A stretch of DNA of 64,000 nucleotides from an uncultured Coriobacteriaceae bacterium (GCA_902786015.1 CADAAU010000002.1:124001-188000), one strand, 5' to 3'. Shown: positions 36,301 through 44,184, numbered from the stretch's first letter. Numbers and translations: made by a program. The notes: a model not told the origin generated them from the sequence alone.

Positions 36301-37128
36301 GACAAGGGGACACCCTGGGCCGTCAAGCTCAAGTCGTCCCTGGCCGAGCTCGACAAGGACCTCTTCACGCTGTCCGGCTGGGTCTCCATCGACAAGAACG
36401 CCCCCAACGCCGCCGCCAACCCCATCAACCTCCTCGACAAGCTCGTCTCCACGAAGGTCAACTGGGACAGCCAGGGCTACTACGCCAGGGCCGCGTTCCG
36501 CACCGAGCTGCAGTACACGATGCTGACCTCCTGGGCGTTCCTCGCCACCTACTACGACTACAGCGACCCCGACATCGCGAAGCAGGAGAAGACCACGGCC
36601 GAAGCCATGGCGGCGGCGCTCAAGCAGATCCAGGCCCGCCCCGCGGGCATGAGCCCGGACGAGGTCCGCAAGCTCAACCGGGCCGGCAAGGACGTGAGGG
36701 TGTACAGCCCCACGCTCGGCATCACCGTCAAGCGCACCAGGCTGATCACCAAGGGCGGCAAGGAGGTCGGCCTCAAGAACTTCCTGGACGTGTCCGACAA
36801 GAAGATCGACGACTACGTCAGGCGGCTGCGGGGCGTTACAGACAAGCGGAACAACATCCAGGACGACCTCAAGCTCGCGGGCCTAGACGCCACGGACACC
36901 AATTACACCTACGTCGGGTTCCGGCACCGCGCGGAGCAGGGCTATTGGACCGACTACGAGGGCACACAACACTACAAAGAGAAGACGGACACGGTCATGA
37001 GGAACCCATACATACCGGCCGCCCACATTGGTGTATACACGACGTATAATTACTTAAGGGATACTCTTCCGAAACGCGAGACAAAAGAGTACTTCAAGGC
37101 CCCCTTCATGTGGTTCGACCGCGCATAG
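33373..37128 (+). CDS. Large secreted repeat protein: coiled coil, Ser/Glu/Lys repeats and helical C-terminal domain
   Basis: A 1251-residue exported protein. A signal peptide ends near LVGYASEA. Residues about 75-390 are Ala/Glu/Lys-rich heptad-like repeats (units such as KAEAEKKAQEAE) predicted to form a long coiled coil. Residues about 390-460 are short DESKAEGK/DESKAENK repeats. A beta-rich part follows (EDVKVYYSVLANRAELEADE to SNAAPEIETTV) with two to three related subdomains, then a charged KKEEEKKKKER linker and a C-terminal domain of about 430 residues, helical, starting near SYGDGFTYASDKLKK. No LPXTG or transmembrane anchor is seen, so it may be released or bound non-covalently. AAGGA precedes ATG 33373. 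Codon use is strongly G/C-ending, unlike the AT-rich neighbours. Family not recognised. Confidence 0.75.
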   Translation: MLSVGNRVVAASLCALLSTSPLVGYASEAQKADNAAAKMEETLTEVLRESEDAESQGKKVPYSQQGTYTVTLAEGDFRDIGKGKDEKAKAEEKKAAEEKKAAEEKKAAEEKALEDERAAADAMAREEKAADAKALEDAKSALEGAKSARDEAQRALDARTEDEKVAETEKAKAETQKTEAEKQAQDVETQKAEAEKKAKEAETQKAEADKKAQEAENLKAEAEKQAQEAENQKAEAEKQAQEAGGEMEAQDAEAQNAGGEMESKEAEAQKAEAAKKAQDAENLKAEAEKKAQEAETLKAEAEKKAEEAEGQSAAADEAKQSAEDAAKAVQEKAEAHDNAVKARKQAEEELSKAEEAVKVAEQKVAELERGAAQADASSSEARKENKAEGKAENKDESKAEGKDESKTEGKDESKTEGKDESKAESKDESKDESKAENKDESKAESKDENKDESKAEGKKAFADVRLEDVKVYYSVLANRAELEADESGNAEPRLERREARVNALANDNGAITLSFTDPDAASNATGSYAVEIEAMGKCAQVVAESAEPQLSAESDVKADSESCDVTIRAEGATFAAGLNAADLRLGGSFADMQVTGAEASGDALVVHLSGRPKMDYDLAGYVTDGQVIVPASGFEGSAFDATAFVDVKLPDEAYDLGGAEALPAATATGEVEQSTIEGDTGRATVYLNADLGEFKDVGPESIALDDDFAGGKVESVTKEGEDGELLKVELTFPASGQEADDHALAGTVRLAAGAMDDESGNAAPEIETTVALAPSKADDKKSEEDKKKEEEKKKKEREEKSKTLKSYGDGFTYASDKLKKVDPTIAEIAKFYGEALNLASNIAAGKYLDAIKSVEGLLKICGIIEPDAKEVTAADVLEEVKALRMVVEAIDRKIDVNTEENRADRYTQAFIRLSRMQSNCNRLRGIYEKGAKILATRKDNPMKAPAKGASKEEVSRYNNELRRVITQECDKQNAGKDKGTPWAVKLKSSLAELDKDLFTLSGWVSIDKNAPNAAANPINLLDKLVSTKVNWDSQGYYARAAFRTELQYTMLTSWAFLATYYDYSDPDIAKQEKTTAEAMAAALKQIQARPAGMSPDEVRKLNRAGKDVRVYSPTLGITVKRTRLITKGGKEVGLKNFLDVSDKKIDDYVRRLRGVTDKRNNIQDDLKLAGLDATDTNYTYVGFRHRAEQGYWTDYEGTQHYKEKTDTVMRNPYIPAAHIGVYTTYNYLRDTLPKRETKEYFKAPFMWFDRA

Positions 37129-37171
37129 ACCAGGACGCGCGAGAGAGCGGAACACCCATCCGACCGACGGC

Positions 37172-37204
37172 GGGGCGCCCATCCCACACGGGGTGGGCGC
37201 CCCC
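37172..37204. terminator. Terminator-like repeat GGGGCGCCCATCCC
   Basis: GGGGCGCCCATCCC and GGGGTGGGCGCCCC pair around ACAC. A related copy is at 38472-38505 (CTGGGCACCCATCCC), and both are preceded by CCGACCGACGGC or similar and followed by CCTTCTGTGC, so it is a dispersed element as well as a likely terminator. Confidence 0.65.
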
Positions 37205-37304
37205 CTTCTGTGCAGGCTTTCCGCGCCCGCCACGGCACCGGCGCCCTCGCCGGCGGCGACGGCGCGATCGCCGTCAGCTGGCACGTGGCAGATGGCGCCT
37301 GCAG

Positions 37305-37544
37305 CTAAGGACGCGCCCCTTTGGCGAGAAGGCCCGATTCCTCTAGATAGTCGTCCACCACCGTGGACGGACCATCCGCCCAGAGCTTGAGGTCGTCGTC
37401 AAAGAGCCGGCGAGCGGTGTCAGACGACAAAAACCTTGCGGCCGCGTCCTCCGGTCGCAGGTTCTGCAAGGAGGCAATCTCCTCTATGGCCATGGCCGCG
37501 ATGCAGTCCATGGCGGCCCCGATGGTGTCTTTCGTTACATCCAT
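37305..37544 (-). CDS. Small protein, third gene of the DUF3791/DUF3990 operon
   Basis: A 79-residue acidic protein (MDVTKDTIGAAMDCIAAMAI then EEIASLQNLRPEDAAARFLSS, ending DDDLKLWADGPSTVVDDYLE). Its start ATG 37544 overlaps the end of the DUF3990 gene by ten bases, showing translational coupling. The FLSSDTARRLFDDDLKLWADGP pattern resembles small proteins often encoded beside DUF3990 genes. Likely role: a second antitoxin or accessory subunit; unproven. Confidence 0.6.
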   Translation of the reverse strand: MDVTKDTIGAAMDCIAAMAIEEIASLQNLRPEDAAARFLSSDTARRLFDDDLKLWADGPSTVVDDYLEESGLLAKGARP

Positions 37545-38101
37545 ACGGTCTCGCTCCCCACATACGCCAGGCATCCAAGCGCGCGAGCGGACCTAAAGCA
37601 GTACTGGTCCTTCAGCCGCTCGGGAACGAGTTGGGCGATGCACGCGCGTGCCGCATCAGGTGAACCCACCGGCCCAAAGATGCCGTCCATGTACAACGCA
37701 AGCGTTATGTTCGTTCGGTCGTTGGCTATCTTCCCCGCGATCACGTCGTAGTGCGCGTACTGGCTCACGAGCTCGGGGAAAGAGCGCCGACGCCGATGGG
37801 CCACCACACATGCCAGCCATTCGGAATCCGCGTTCTGGAACTCAAGCACCCGAAGATAGTCCAGAGCCTCCCCTTCCACGACAAAACTCGAAACAAACCC
37901 CTTTCCAGGGATCGCCCGAACGTCACCACGGTCCTGTGCCTTACGCACCGACAGCGCTACGAAATTCCTTGCCTGGTGAGCGGAGGTGGTGAGGTAGAAA
38001 CCCTGCCCGAAGTCTTTGAACCGGGCGCATTTCGAAAGGTCGGGCCTTGGGACCTCGACGTAGCTTCCGTGGTACAGCACGAGCCCGTCACGAAGCGTCA
38101 T
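37535..38101 (-). CDS. DUF3990 protein, ADP-ribosyltransferase-like (putative toxin)
   Basis: A 188-residue DUF3990 protein. Diagnostic motifs are LVLYHGSYVEVPRPDLSKCA and DFGQGFYLTTSAHQARNF: YHG plus GFYLTT correspond to the H and Y positions of H-Y-E-type ADP-ribosyltransferases. A glutamate candidate in the last part is not clear to me. It is the middle gene of a tightly overlapping trio (14-bp overlap upstream with DUF3791, ten downstream). Such organisation is typical for toxin-antitoxin modules. The target would be cytoplasmic; nothing shows which. Confidence 0.75.
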   Translation of the reverse strand: MTLRDGLVLYHGSYVEVPRPDLSKCARFKDFGQGFYLTTSAHQARNFVALSVRKAQDRGDVRAIPGKGFVSSFVVEGEALDYLRVLEFQNADSEWLACVVAHRRRRSFPELVSQYAHYDVIAGKIANDRTNITLALYMDGIFGPVGSPDAARACIAQLVPERLKDQYCFRSARALGCLAYVGSETVWM

Positions 38102-38318
38102 ACGGCGTCACCCCCTTCGAGAGGAGGTATTCCTCTGCGTCGTCGAGCACGGCCTCGTCGCCCTCCATGTGAAAGAGCCCAAAGTTCCGAGCGATGTAGC
38201 CAAGCGCGCCGGAGGATCCGAGGAGCCCCGCCGCCTGCGAAAGCTTCATCCCCCATCTCTCGGCTGCAAGCCGCGAGACGCGCACGAGCATGTGAATCAT
38301 CTGTGCCCGCTCAGACAT
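38088..38318 (-). CDS. DUF3791 protein (putative antitoxin)
   Basis: A 76-residue protein matching DUF3791: MSERAQMIHMLVRVSRLAAE, then GMKLSQAAGLLGSSGALGYI and FGLFHMEGDEAVLDDAEEYL. Start ATG 38318 follows GGGAGG by five bases. The stop overlaps the DUF3990 start by 14 bases, which fits tight coupling of antitoxin before toxin. DUF3791 genes commonly neighbour DUF3990 genes; the antitoxin role is inferred. Confidence 0.72.
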   Translation of the reverse strand: MSERAQMIHMLVRVSRLAAERWGMKLSQAAGLLGSSGALGYIARNFGLFHMEGDEAVLDDAEEYLLSKGVTPYDAS

Positions 38319-38471
38319 GTCCACCTCCCACACTCCAGCAGAAGCGTAATGCGTGCCTCAATTCTATGCGACCGTGCGCTTCGCAAGTGTTTGGACGCGA
38401 CATGCTTCACGAAAAGGAGACTGCTCCGCCCCAAAAGAGAATCACCCCTCCGACCGACGTTCGACCGACGG

Positions 38472-38505
38472 CTGGGCACCCATCCCACACGGGGTGGGTG
38501 CCCAG
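38472..38505. repeat. Dispersed hairpin CTGGGCACCCATCCC
   Basis: The arms form a perfect stem around ACAC; it is a second copy of the element at 37172-37204, with covarying differences in the stem and conserved flanks (CGACCGACGGCTGGG before, CCTTCTGTGC after). Confidence 0.65.
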
Positions 38506-38722
38506 TCCCTTCTGTGCGCAGGGAAAGCTGGCGAGCGGCGGCGACGCGTCCGACGCACTCGCGGGCGCCGCCCCAAGGCGCGAGGGGGCCAAGGCCACGG
38601 AGTTCGCATGGCCGCGCCCCTTGCGGTATTCCAAAGGACATGCCGGACTTTTGGCTGGCGCCCGGGGCGAGGGCGCCGCCCTCGTTCCGGGCGGCCGAGA
38701 ACCGCGAAGAGGGAAGAGCGGG

Positions 38723-39043
38723 ATGCTCTGCCTAGACACCGTCATCGTCATGGGCGAGACAATCGGGCCCGTGCTGGAGTCCATGGGCCCGGTCGAAAAG
38801 CGGGACGGCTGGCTAGCCCTCATCCCGACGGGACTCTACGCCCTCGTGATGGCCCCGCTGAACTGCTTCCGCGTGATCTCCGGGCCGTATCCCTTTCTGT
38901 GCGTGCACGAGCAGCCGTGGTACGTGAGCGTGGCCTGGCTGTTCGCCATCGGCCTCGTAGCCGCCTTGGTCGCGGTGCTGCCACGCAGAGTCTGCGGCAT
39001 GAGGAGCCCGACGGTGCACGCCGCTCGCCATAGGCTGCCATGA
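38723..39043 (+). CDS. Small two-helix membrane protein
   Basis: A 106-residue protein with two hydrophobic segments (GWLALIPTGLYALVMAPLNC and SVAWLFAIGLVAALVAVLP) and a basic C-terminus. AGAGGGAAGAGCGGG lies upstream of ATG 38723. No family is recognised; it may be a fragment of a longer membrane protein. Codon use fits the surrounding high-GC DNA. Flanked by noncoding repeats. Confidence 0.45.
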   Translation: MLCLDTVIVMGETIGPVLESMGPVEKRDGWLALIPTGLYALVMAPLNCFRVISGPYPFLCVHEQPWYVSVAWLFAIGLVAALVAVLPRRVCGMRSPTVHAARHRLP

Positions 39044-39716
39044 TCCGATAATGGCCGAGGTCCCACCTGCCCGGGTTGCGCGGCCAGAACGATGTACGCG
39101 CCAAACCGTCTCTGCGCTCATAGAGCGGGACTAGGACGGCTACATAATTGTGCGATTCTCCAGGCGCTCTGGACGTGGTTCCGGGGCACTTTTTTGGTGC
39201 CTCTTGGGGACTTCCGCGCTTGCTGGCAAAACGCGAGACGGAGCATTGGCTTTGGGGGTCTAAAGTCTATCTTTCCAAATTACTGTGTGCACACGTTCGC
39301 CCGGGATACTTCCGGCTCAGAGTCAACGGGAGTCAAGGGGACAGGCCATTTGACTCGTGCGATGAGAATGAGGCGTAATGGCCATGGACTGTGCCCCGTC
39401 ATCCTCGAACAGCGTCGCCAAGCAGACGGCCATCAGTGGTGATGTTGCTTTTATCCAATACGGGAAGGCCGATCCATGTACATCGTTATGCGTGACCTCC
39501 GGTATTCCAGCCGATAAGTCAGGTGAAGTGTCCGCTCGTGCCACAACTTCGCCCGTGCCTTAGAATGTGAGGACTTGAGGCCAGGGCTGCTCCGGGGAGA
39601 AGGCATGAGAAAGGAACTCTGTTGGACATGATGCTTGAAGAGCTGTGGGAGCTCTTGCACGCCAGTACCCGCATGTTCTCGAATTCCTTGAGGGTGAATT
39701 CCGAGAAGCCCCGTAG
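39044..39716. other. Noncoding or decayed stretch
   Basis: No gene, RNA or clear repeat is recognised. A minus-strand scrap (GFSEFTLKEFENMRVLACKS, about 39645-39705) may be a remnant of an unknown protein. Confidence 0.4.
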
Positions 39717-40001
39717 GCATCGCTTTGGGACGACCTTGAGAAGGCGGTGTTTTATGTGCGCGACGTGCTCAAGAACCCCGCCACTGCGGAGCGTCTGCTC
39801 GACCGAACCGAGGCGGCTATCCTCGAGTACGCAAAGGCACCCACCATGGCGCAGGTCTACAAGACCACGCGTTCGCGCTCCCGGCCGTACTACTGGTTCG
39901 CGGTGGGCAACTACATGGTGTTCTACGTGGTCATCGGCGACGTCATGGAGGTCCGCCGTTTCATATATGGGGCTCGCGACCTCACCAAGATGCTGCCCTA
40001 G
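39717..40001 (+). pseudogene. RelE/ParE-family toxin remnant (N-terminally truncated)
   Basis: After an in-frame stop at 39714-39716 the frame reads ASLWDDLEKAVFYVRDVLKN, PATAERLLDRTEAAILEYAK and later RSRPYYWFAVGNYMVFYVVI, ending DLTKMLP. This is a RelE/ParE fold toxin missing its first strand; no start or antitoxin gene precedes it. The remaining core is undamaged, so truncation is recent or an alternative start (ATG 39753, TTG) gives a short protein. Confidence 0.6.
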
Positions 40002-40138
40002 CGCTCTATAACGACGGGGGCGAAGGTGAAGTCGCCCTCGTCCCTCTCCGTGAGCTCGTCGAGGCAAAAGATCATGTAGATCGGCGCGTAGAGCACGGGG
40101 CCCTCCTGCGAAACGTTGTTGCGCGACATGACTCTCAT
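39998..40138 (-). pseudogene. C-terminal gene fragment
   Basis: A 46-codon minus-strand frame (MSRNNVSQEGPVLYAPIYMI then FCLDELTERDEGDFTFAPVV) ends with TAG overlapping the toxin remnant stop. It reads like the end of a real protein but I do not recognise the family. Confidence 0.35.
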
Positions 40139-40444
40139 GAGCGACTACGAGTTCACGCCTGCGTTTGGCAATCGCCCTCGAAGCTCGTAGGCAGAGACCA
40201 CGAGCTCTCGTTAATACTCAACGGCCTAGACGCGCGTCCCGGGAGCAAGGACTACGGTCAGCAGTACAGGAGGCGTCTCTCGCTCCGCGTTTCTCCTGTC
40301 CCAAAAAGCAGGCCGAACGGAGCCGTCCCTCTGGACCACGTACCAGGTACCCGGTCCACGAGACGGATCGGCGGGGACGTTCTCCTCGGGTGCCTGCCTT
40401 TCTCTGCCTTTAGTTCGGGACCGGGTGTATCATAGAGGTGCCAG
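40139..40444. other. Intergenic with GGACC-type palindrome
   Basis: A copy of the GGACC palindrome lies at 40332-40358 (TGGACCACGTACC and GGTACCCGGTCCA). Nothing coding is recognised in the rest. Confidence 0.55.
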
Positions 40445-40732
40445 ATGGCCATCGTTTACCGAGAGGGGCAGCCGAGTGCCGACTGTAAGCCTATTTCTTG
40501 GCATCTGATCTTCATGAACTATAACGATCACATGCCCCCACACTTCCATGCGCGCTATCTGGGGCATGAGGCGAGCTTCACCTTTGACGGAGAGTTGCTT
40601 GTCGGAGACATGCCTACGCGTCAGCAGAAATTCATAGCCGCCTGGGCGCTGCTACACGAAGAGGACCTTGCGGCGAACTGGGAGCTGTGTCGTGAACACC
40701 AGACGCCCATGAAGATCGACCCCCTGCGTTAG
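40445..40732 (+). CDS. DUF4160 protein
   Basis: A 95-residue protein of the DUF4160 family, recognised by FMNYNDHMPPHFHARYLGHE and the WALLHEEDLAANWELCREHQ end. The His-rich PPHFHA suggests a metal or nucleic-acid site. GAGGTGCCAG precedes ATG 40445. It is followed after eight bases by a DUF2442 gene, a common pairing in gene neighbourhoods and suspected to be a toxin-antitoxin-like module; biochemical function unknown. Both genes look complete. Confidence 0.8.
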   Translation: MAIVYREGQPSADCKPISWHLIFMNYNDHMPPHFHARYLGHEASFTFDGELLVGDMPTRQQKFIAAWALLHEEDLAANWELCREHQTPMKIDPLR

Positions 40733-40740
40733 GAGCCGCG

Positions 40741-41049
40741 GTGGAGATCGACGTGAGGGACTTGCCCTACTACATAAGGGTCGCGCGCGTGTCGCCCCTG
40801 CCCGGGCACCGCATCGACGTGGAGTTCGAAGACGGGAACCGCGGCATATACGACATGACCCCGCTGCTGGGAGAGGGGATCTTCAGGTCGCTCGCGGACG
40901 ACGGCCTATTCGGGCGGGTGCACGTCTCCTTTGGTGTCGTGACATGGAGCGACGAGATCGACATCTCGTCGGAGCGCCTTTGGACGGACTGCGACCCCGT
41001 CGGCGAGGACTGGCGCCCGAGGCTCTTGCCCGACAAGTACTTCGCGTGA
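40741..41049 (+). CDS. DUF2442 protein
   Basis: A 102-residue DUF2442 protein: YYIRVARVSPLPGHRIDVEF, then GIYDMTPLLGEGIFRSLADD and SFGVVTWSDEIDISSERLW. Start GTG 40741 follows GGAG. Partner of the DUF4160 gene directly upstream. A degenerate second copy of this gene exists at 48204-48366. Confidence 0.8.
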   Translation: MEIDVRDLPYYIRVARVSPLPGHRIDVEFEDGNRGIYDMTPLLGEGIFRSLADDGLFGRVHVSFGVVTWSDEIDISSERLWTDCDPVGEDWRPRLLPDKYFA

Positions 41050-41058
41050 GTGCGGCTG

Positions 41059-41084
41059 TGGACCAGGTACCTGATACTTGGTCC
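41059..41084. repeat. GGACC-type palindrome
   Basis: TGGACCAGGTACC and TGATACTTGGTCC form an imperfect palindrome in the short gap between DUF2442 and the AAA gene; member of the family seen from 40.3 to 57.0 kb. Confidence 0.7.
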
Positions 41085-41153
41085 GTCCGTGTCTGACGGC
41101 CCAGGGTTTGACGGGTGTATGATGGTAGACAACCTCGGCGGAGGGAGGCGGAG

Positions 41154-42359
41154 ATGAGAAGGTTTAACACCACGGGACTCTGTGTGTCAGGCAGGCACTA
41201 CATGGTGGACGTATCGGGACGCGTCGAGGAGATGCGTGCCATGGTATGGCGCGGTGACTACTTCTGTGTGAACCGACCCCGCCAGTACGGCAAGACGACG
41301 ACACTCTCGACGCTCAAGCAGACGCTTGCGGCCGAGTGCGACGTGGCGAGCCTCAGCTTCCAGAGGCTCTCGCACGCCGACTTCGCGTCGGAGGCGTCGT
41401 TCGTCCGGGCGATTTGTCGCAACGTGGCCAAGGCCTTCCGCGCGCTTCCCTCTCCCGTCGCCGAGCGCATGCGCGAGGTGGCGCGCGATCGTCGGACGGA
41501 GTGGGTGATGGACGACTTGTTCGACGCGTTCGAGGATTGGGTCGGAGCGTCCGATCGGACCGTCGTCCTCATCATAGACGAAGTGGACAGCGCCACGAAC
41601 AACCAGGTGTTCTTGGACTTCCTTGCTCGGCTGAGGGACCAGTATCTGCTGCGCGAGGAGGACCCCGCCTACCCTGCGTTTCAGTCTGTGGTGCTCGCTG
41701 GAGTCACCGACGTGAAGCATTTGAAGGCAAAGATACGCCCCGAGGACCAGGCCAGACCCAACAGCCCCTGGAACATCGCGGCCGACTTCGACGTGGTAAT
41801 GTCTTTCGACGAGGCTGACGTTCGGGGCATGCTCGCGGACTACGAGGCGGACCACGCCACCGGCATGGACGTCACAGCAGTCGCAGACGAGGTCGTGGCC
41901 TGGACGGGCGGCTACCCATACCTCGTGAGCCGAATCTGCCAGCTCGTGGACGAGCGCGGACTCGCGTGGGACTGCGGGGGCATCAACCGTGCCGTGAGGT
42001 TGCTGCTCGCGGACGATGACGTCGCACTCTTCGAGTCCCTCATGGGCCAGCTCGAGCGACGCCCCGAGCTCAAGCCCGTGTTGCGGGCCATGCTCGTGCG
42101 CGGCGAGCAGGTGGCGTACCTGCCCTACGACGAGACCCAAAAGCTGCTTAGGATGCATGGCTTCTGCCGTGAGCGCGCGGGCAGGCTCGTCGTCGCGAAC
42201 CGCGTCTTCGAGACCCTGCTGTGCGACCACCTCCTCGGGGAGGAGCGCGGCGGCGGGTTCCGAAGCGCCGGCGACCTCGGTCGCAGCCGCTTCGTTCGCG
42301 GCGGCCGGCTCGACATGTGCGCCGTGCATGACAAGGTCCTCTGGGAGGAGACGATTTAG
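41154..42359 (+). CDS. AAA-like ATPase (AAA_35-type)
   Basis: The 401-residue cytoplasmic protein has a P-loop in VNRPRQYGKTTTLSTLK (RQYGKTT as Walker A) and VVLIIDEVDSATN as Walker B, then RLRDQYLLREEDPAYPAFQS and VVLAGVTDVKH as sensor region. The C-terminal half (MSFDEADVRGMLADYEAD, VVAWTGGYPYLVSRICQLVD) is the winged-helix-like part of AAA_35/STAND-like proteins. Unlike the 42418-44067 product it has no PD-(D/E)XK domain. GGAGGCGGAG precedes ATG 41154. Function unknown; these proteins are thought to be involved in mobile-element biology or defence. Confidence 0.78.
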   Translation: MRRFNTTGLCVSGRHYMVDVSGRVEEMRAMVWRGDYFCVNRPRQYGKTTTLSTLKQTLAAECDVASLSFQRLSHADFASEASFVRAICRNVAKAFRALPSPVAERMREVARDRRTEWVMDDLFDAFEDWVGASDRTVVLIIDEVDSATNNQVFLDFLARLRDQYLLREEDPAYPAFQSVVLAGVTDVKHLKAKIRPEDQARPNSPWNIAADFDVVMSFDEADVRGMLADYEADHATGMDVTAVADEVVAWTGGYPYLVSRICQLVDERGLAWDCGGINRAVRLLLADDDVALFESLMGQLERRPELKPVLRAMLVRGEQVAYLPYDETQKLLRMHGFCRERAGRLVVANRVFETLLCDHLLGEERGGGFRSAGDLGRSRFVRGGRLDMCAVHDKVLWEETI

Positions 42360-42380
42360 GATGGACCGCTGTGCCTAGCA

Positions 42381-42413
42381 CCGTTACAGAACCCACAGTG
42401 GGTTCTGTAACGG
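42381..42413. repeat. Perfect palindrome CCGTTACAGAACCCAC
   Basis: Sixteen-base arms (CCGTTACAGAACCCAC and its complement GTGGGTTCTGTAACGG) meet almost without loop between two convergent genes. Half of it recurs at 44151-44171, on the other side of the gene at 42418-44067, and a variant is at 45888-45925. Confidence 0.8.
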
Positions 42414-42417
42414 TCCG

Positions 42418-44067
42418 CTAGGATGCTCGCTCGATGTGGCAGTGGTGGCGCTTGTAGTTGTCGGCTCCGGGGCGTGCGTCGCGGTCGTAGGATATTCCCA
42501 CGAGCAGAAGGTTATCGAGGTAGTGATCAAGCCTGCCCTCGTAACTACGGTCGCGGATTTGGGAGAGCGCGGTGTCGGCGGACTGGTCCCACTTGAGCTC
42601 CACGAGAAGCGCCGGCTTGTCGGGGCAGCGCGGCGACGGGAGATAGGCCACGTCGGCGTAGCCGCGACCGCTGTCGAGCTCCACGATCTCGGTGTACCAC
42701 CTCTGCGCGGCGTAGTAGGCCAGTCTCACCGCGTAGGAGAGTGCGGCCTCCGAGTTGTAGCTCTTGTTCTCGGCGCGGTCGTGCGCCTCGTCGAGCAGCT
42801 TTGCAACGCGCCCCTCATCTAGCGCGAGCGTAGCAAGCACGAGTTCCTTGGAGCGCTCGTAGGCCTCGAAGGTCGGCTCCCAGTCGGGGTCCTCGGTGGA
42901 CTCGCGGAAGATCTGCAGCACCTCGCGATTGGGCACGAACGCGGCGCGCTCGCGATCGTCCCAGCCGAGGTAGCCTAGGTGGACGAGCATCGCAAGCACG
43001 TCGTCGGCCCTCTTGAAGGACGTCATGTCGTTCTGGTAGGTGCCCAAGCCCACCGGTACGCGCGCCCCGTCCATGAGCAACGCTACCTTCTCCCTGAGCC
43101 CGTCGAAGTTGCGGCGTATGTGGGCCGCGAGCGCCTCGTAGGTCTCGGTGCCGCCCCAGTAGTTGTCTATCTTGCCAGACGACACCGCCTTCGCCACCGA
43201 GAGCGGTGCGTAGAGCGAAAAGCGCGGGGCCTCGGATTCCCTCGGCGGCACGGCGCCCGAGACCTCGTAGCCGTCGTACCAGTCCCGCATCGTCTGGAAG
43301 TCGCGCCCGTACTTCTCGCAGAGCTCGCGCACCTCCTCCTCCGTGAATCCCGTGTACTCGGCGAGTTGCAGCGGCAGGGCCATCGAGTATTCGTCGAACA
43401 TGTTGAGCGCCGAGTGGACGCCGTACTTCTTGACGGGCAGGATGCCCGTCATGTAGGCAAGCGCCACGAACGGCTGGTCCTTGAGCCAGTTGCGCAGGAA
43501 GTCGAGGTAGGCCCGCTGGCCGGCCTCGTCGCTGGCCCGCTCGCGCATGGGGACGTCCCACTCGTCGATTACCACGACGAAGGGCCTGCCGGTGCTTGCG
43601 TATATCCTGTACATAACGTCGAGCAACCGCAGCCTCCGCCCGTAGCGCACGTCGGGGTAGGCCTCCATCAGCTCGTCCGCCACCTCCTCGGTGAGATATG
43701 CGAGCATGTCCCGCACGTCCTCGGAGTCCTCGAGGAACTCCGTCATCGTGACGCGCACGACGTCAAAGGTGCCCAGGAAGGCGTCCCACGGGCGCGGCTC
43801 GCCTACGCGCATGGTCACGGGCTCGGTTTGTGCTAGCTTCAGCCCCTCGAAGAGGCCTCGCGCGCTCGTACCCCTCCCGTAGTAGGCGCACAGCATGTCG
43901 GCGGCCATCGTCTTGCCGAATCGGCGCGGACGGGAGACGCAGACGTACTTCCTGTTCGTGCCCACGCAGGAGTTGAGGTAGGAGAGCATGGCGGTTTTAT
44001 CGACGAAGACCGCCGAGCCCACCGCCTCCGCAAACCTGCCACCGCCAGGGTTTAGATATCTTCCCAT
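42418..44067 (-). CDS. AAA-ATPase with C-terminal PD-(D/E)XK nuclease domain (DUF1703 type), first copy
   Basis: A 549-residue protein of the AAA_ATPase-like (PF09820-type) plus PDDEXK_9 architecture. The N-terminus MGRYLNPGGGRFAEAVGSAV is typical; Walker A is SRPRRFGKTMAADML, Walker B region FVVVIDEWDVPMRE, and the family motif LAYMTGILPVKKYGVHSALN follows. The C-terminal nuclease core is GRGYADVAYLPS and KPALLVELKWDQSADTALSQ (D...ExK). GGAGGGAC precedes ATG 44067. It is flanked by direct repeats of CCGTTACAGAACCCACAGTG (42381 and 44152), as if inserted as a cassette. Its biological role is unknown. Confidence 0.82.
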   Translation of the reverse strand: MGRYLNPGGGRFAEAVGSAVFVDKTAMLSYLNSCVGTNRKYVCVSRPRRFGKTMAADMLCAYYGRGTSARGLFEGLKLAQTEPVTMRVGEPRPWDAFLGTFDVVRVTMTEFLEDSEDVRDMLAYLTEEVADELMEAYPDVRYGRRLRLLDVMYRIYASTGRPFVVVIDEWDVPMRERASDEAGQRAYLDFLRNWLKDQPFVALAYMTGILPVKKYGVHSALNMFDEYSMALPLQLAEYTGFTEEEVRELCEKYGRDFQTMRDWYDGYEVSGAVPPRESEAPRFSLYAPLSVAKAVSSGKIDNYWGGTETYEALAAHIRRNFDGLREKVALLMDGARVPVGLGTYQNDMTSFKRADDVLAMLVHLGYLGWDDRERAAFVPNREVLQIFRESTEDPDWEPTFEAYERSKELVLATLALDEGRVAKLLDEAHDRAENKSYNSEAALSYAVRLAYYAAQRWYTEIVELDSGRGYADVAYLPSPRCPDKPALLVELKWDQSADTALSQIRDRSYEGRLDHYLDNLLLVGISYDRDARPGADNYKRHHCHIERAS

Positions 44068-44150
44068 ATGTCCCTCCGCCTCGTTCCCATGCCTATACGT
44101 GCATGATAGCCCAACATCGAAGCGCCATGGTGTGTGCCGTCGGACTTGCT

Positions 44151-44171
44151 ACCGTTACAGAACCCACAGTG
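44151..44171. repeat. Direct-repeat partner ACCGTTACAGAACCCACAGT
   Basis: Identical over about 21 bases to the left half of the palindrome at 42381-42413; together they flank the DUF1703-type gene. Confidence 0.7.
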
Positions 44172-44184
44172 CCAGATTCGTGGT

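Noticed and set aside
34983..37049. A second long plus-strand frame (688 codons) inside the large secreted protein gene
   Set aside because: It is rich in Arg/Gln/Gly as expected for the +1 frame of a GC-rich gene; the annotated frame has a ribosome site, signal peptide and repeats.
41187..42329. Long minus-strand frame antisense to the AAA_35-type gene
   Set aside because: The plus strand carries Walker motifs and a good ribosome site; the antisense product has no recognisable motif and no start context.
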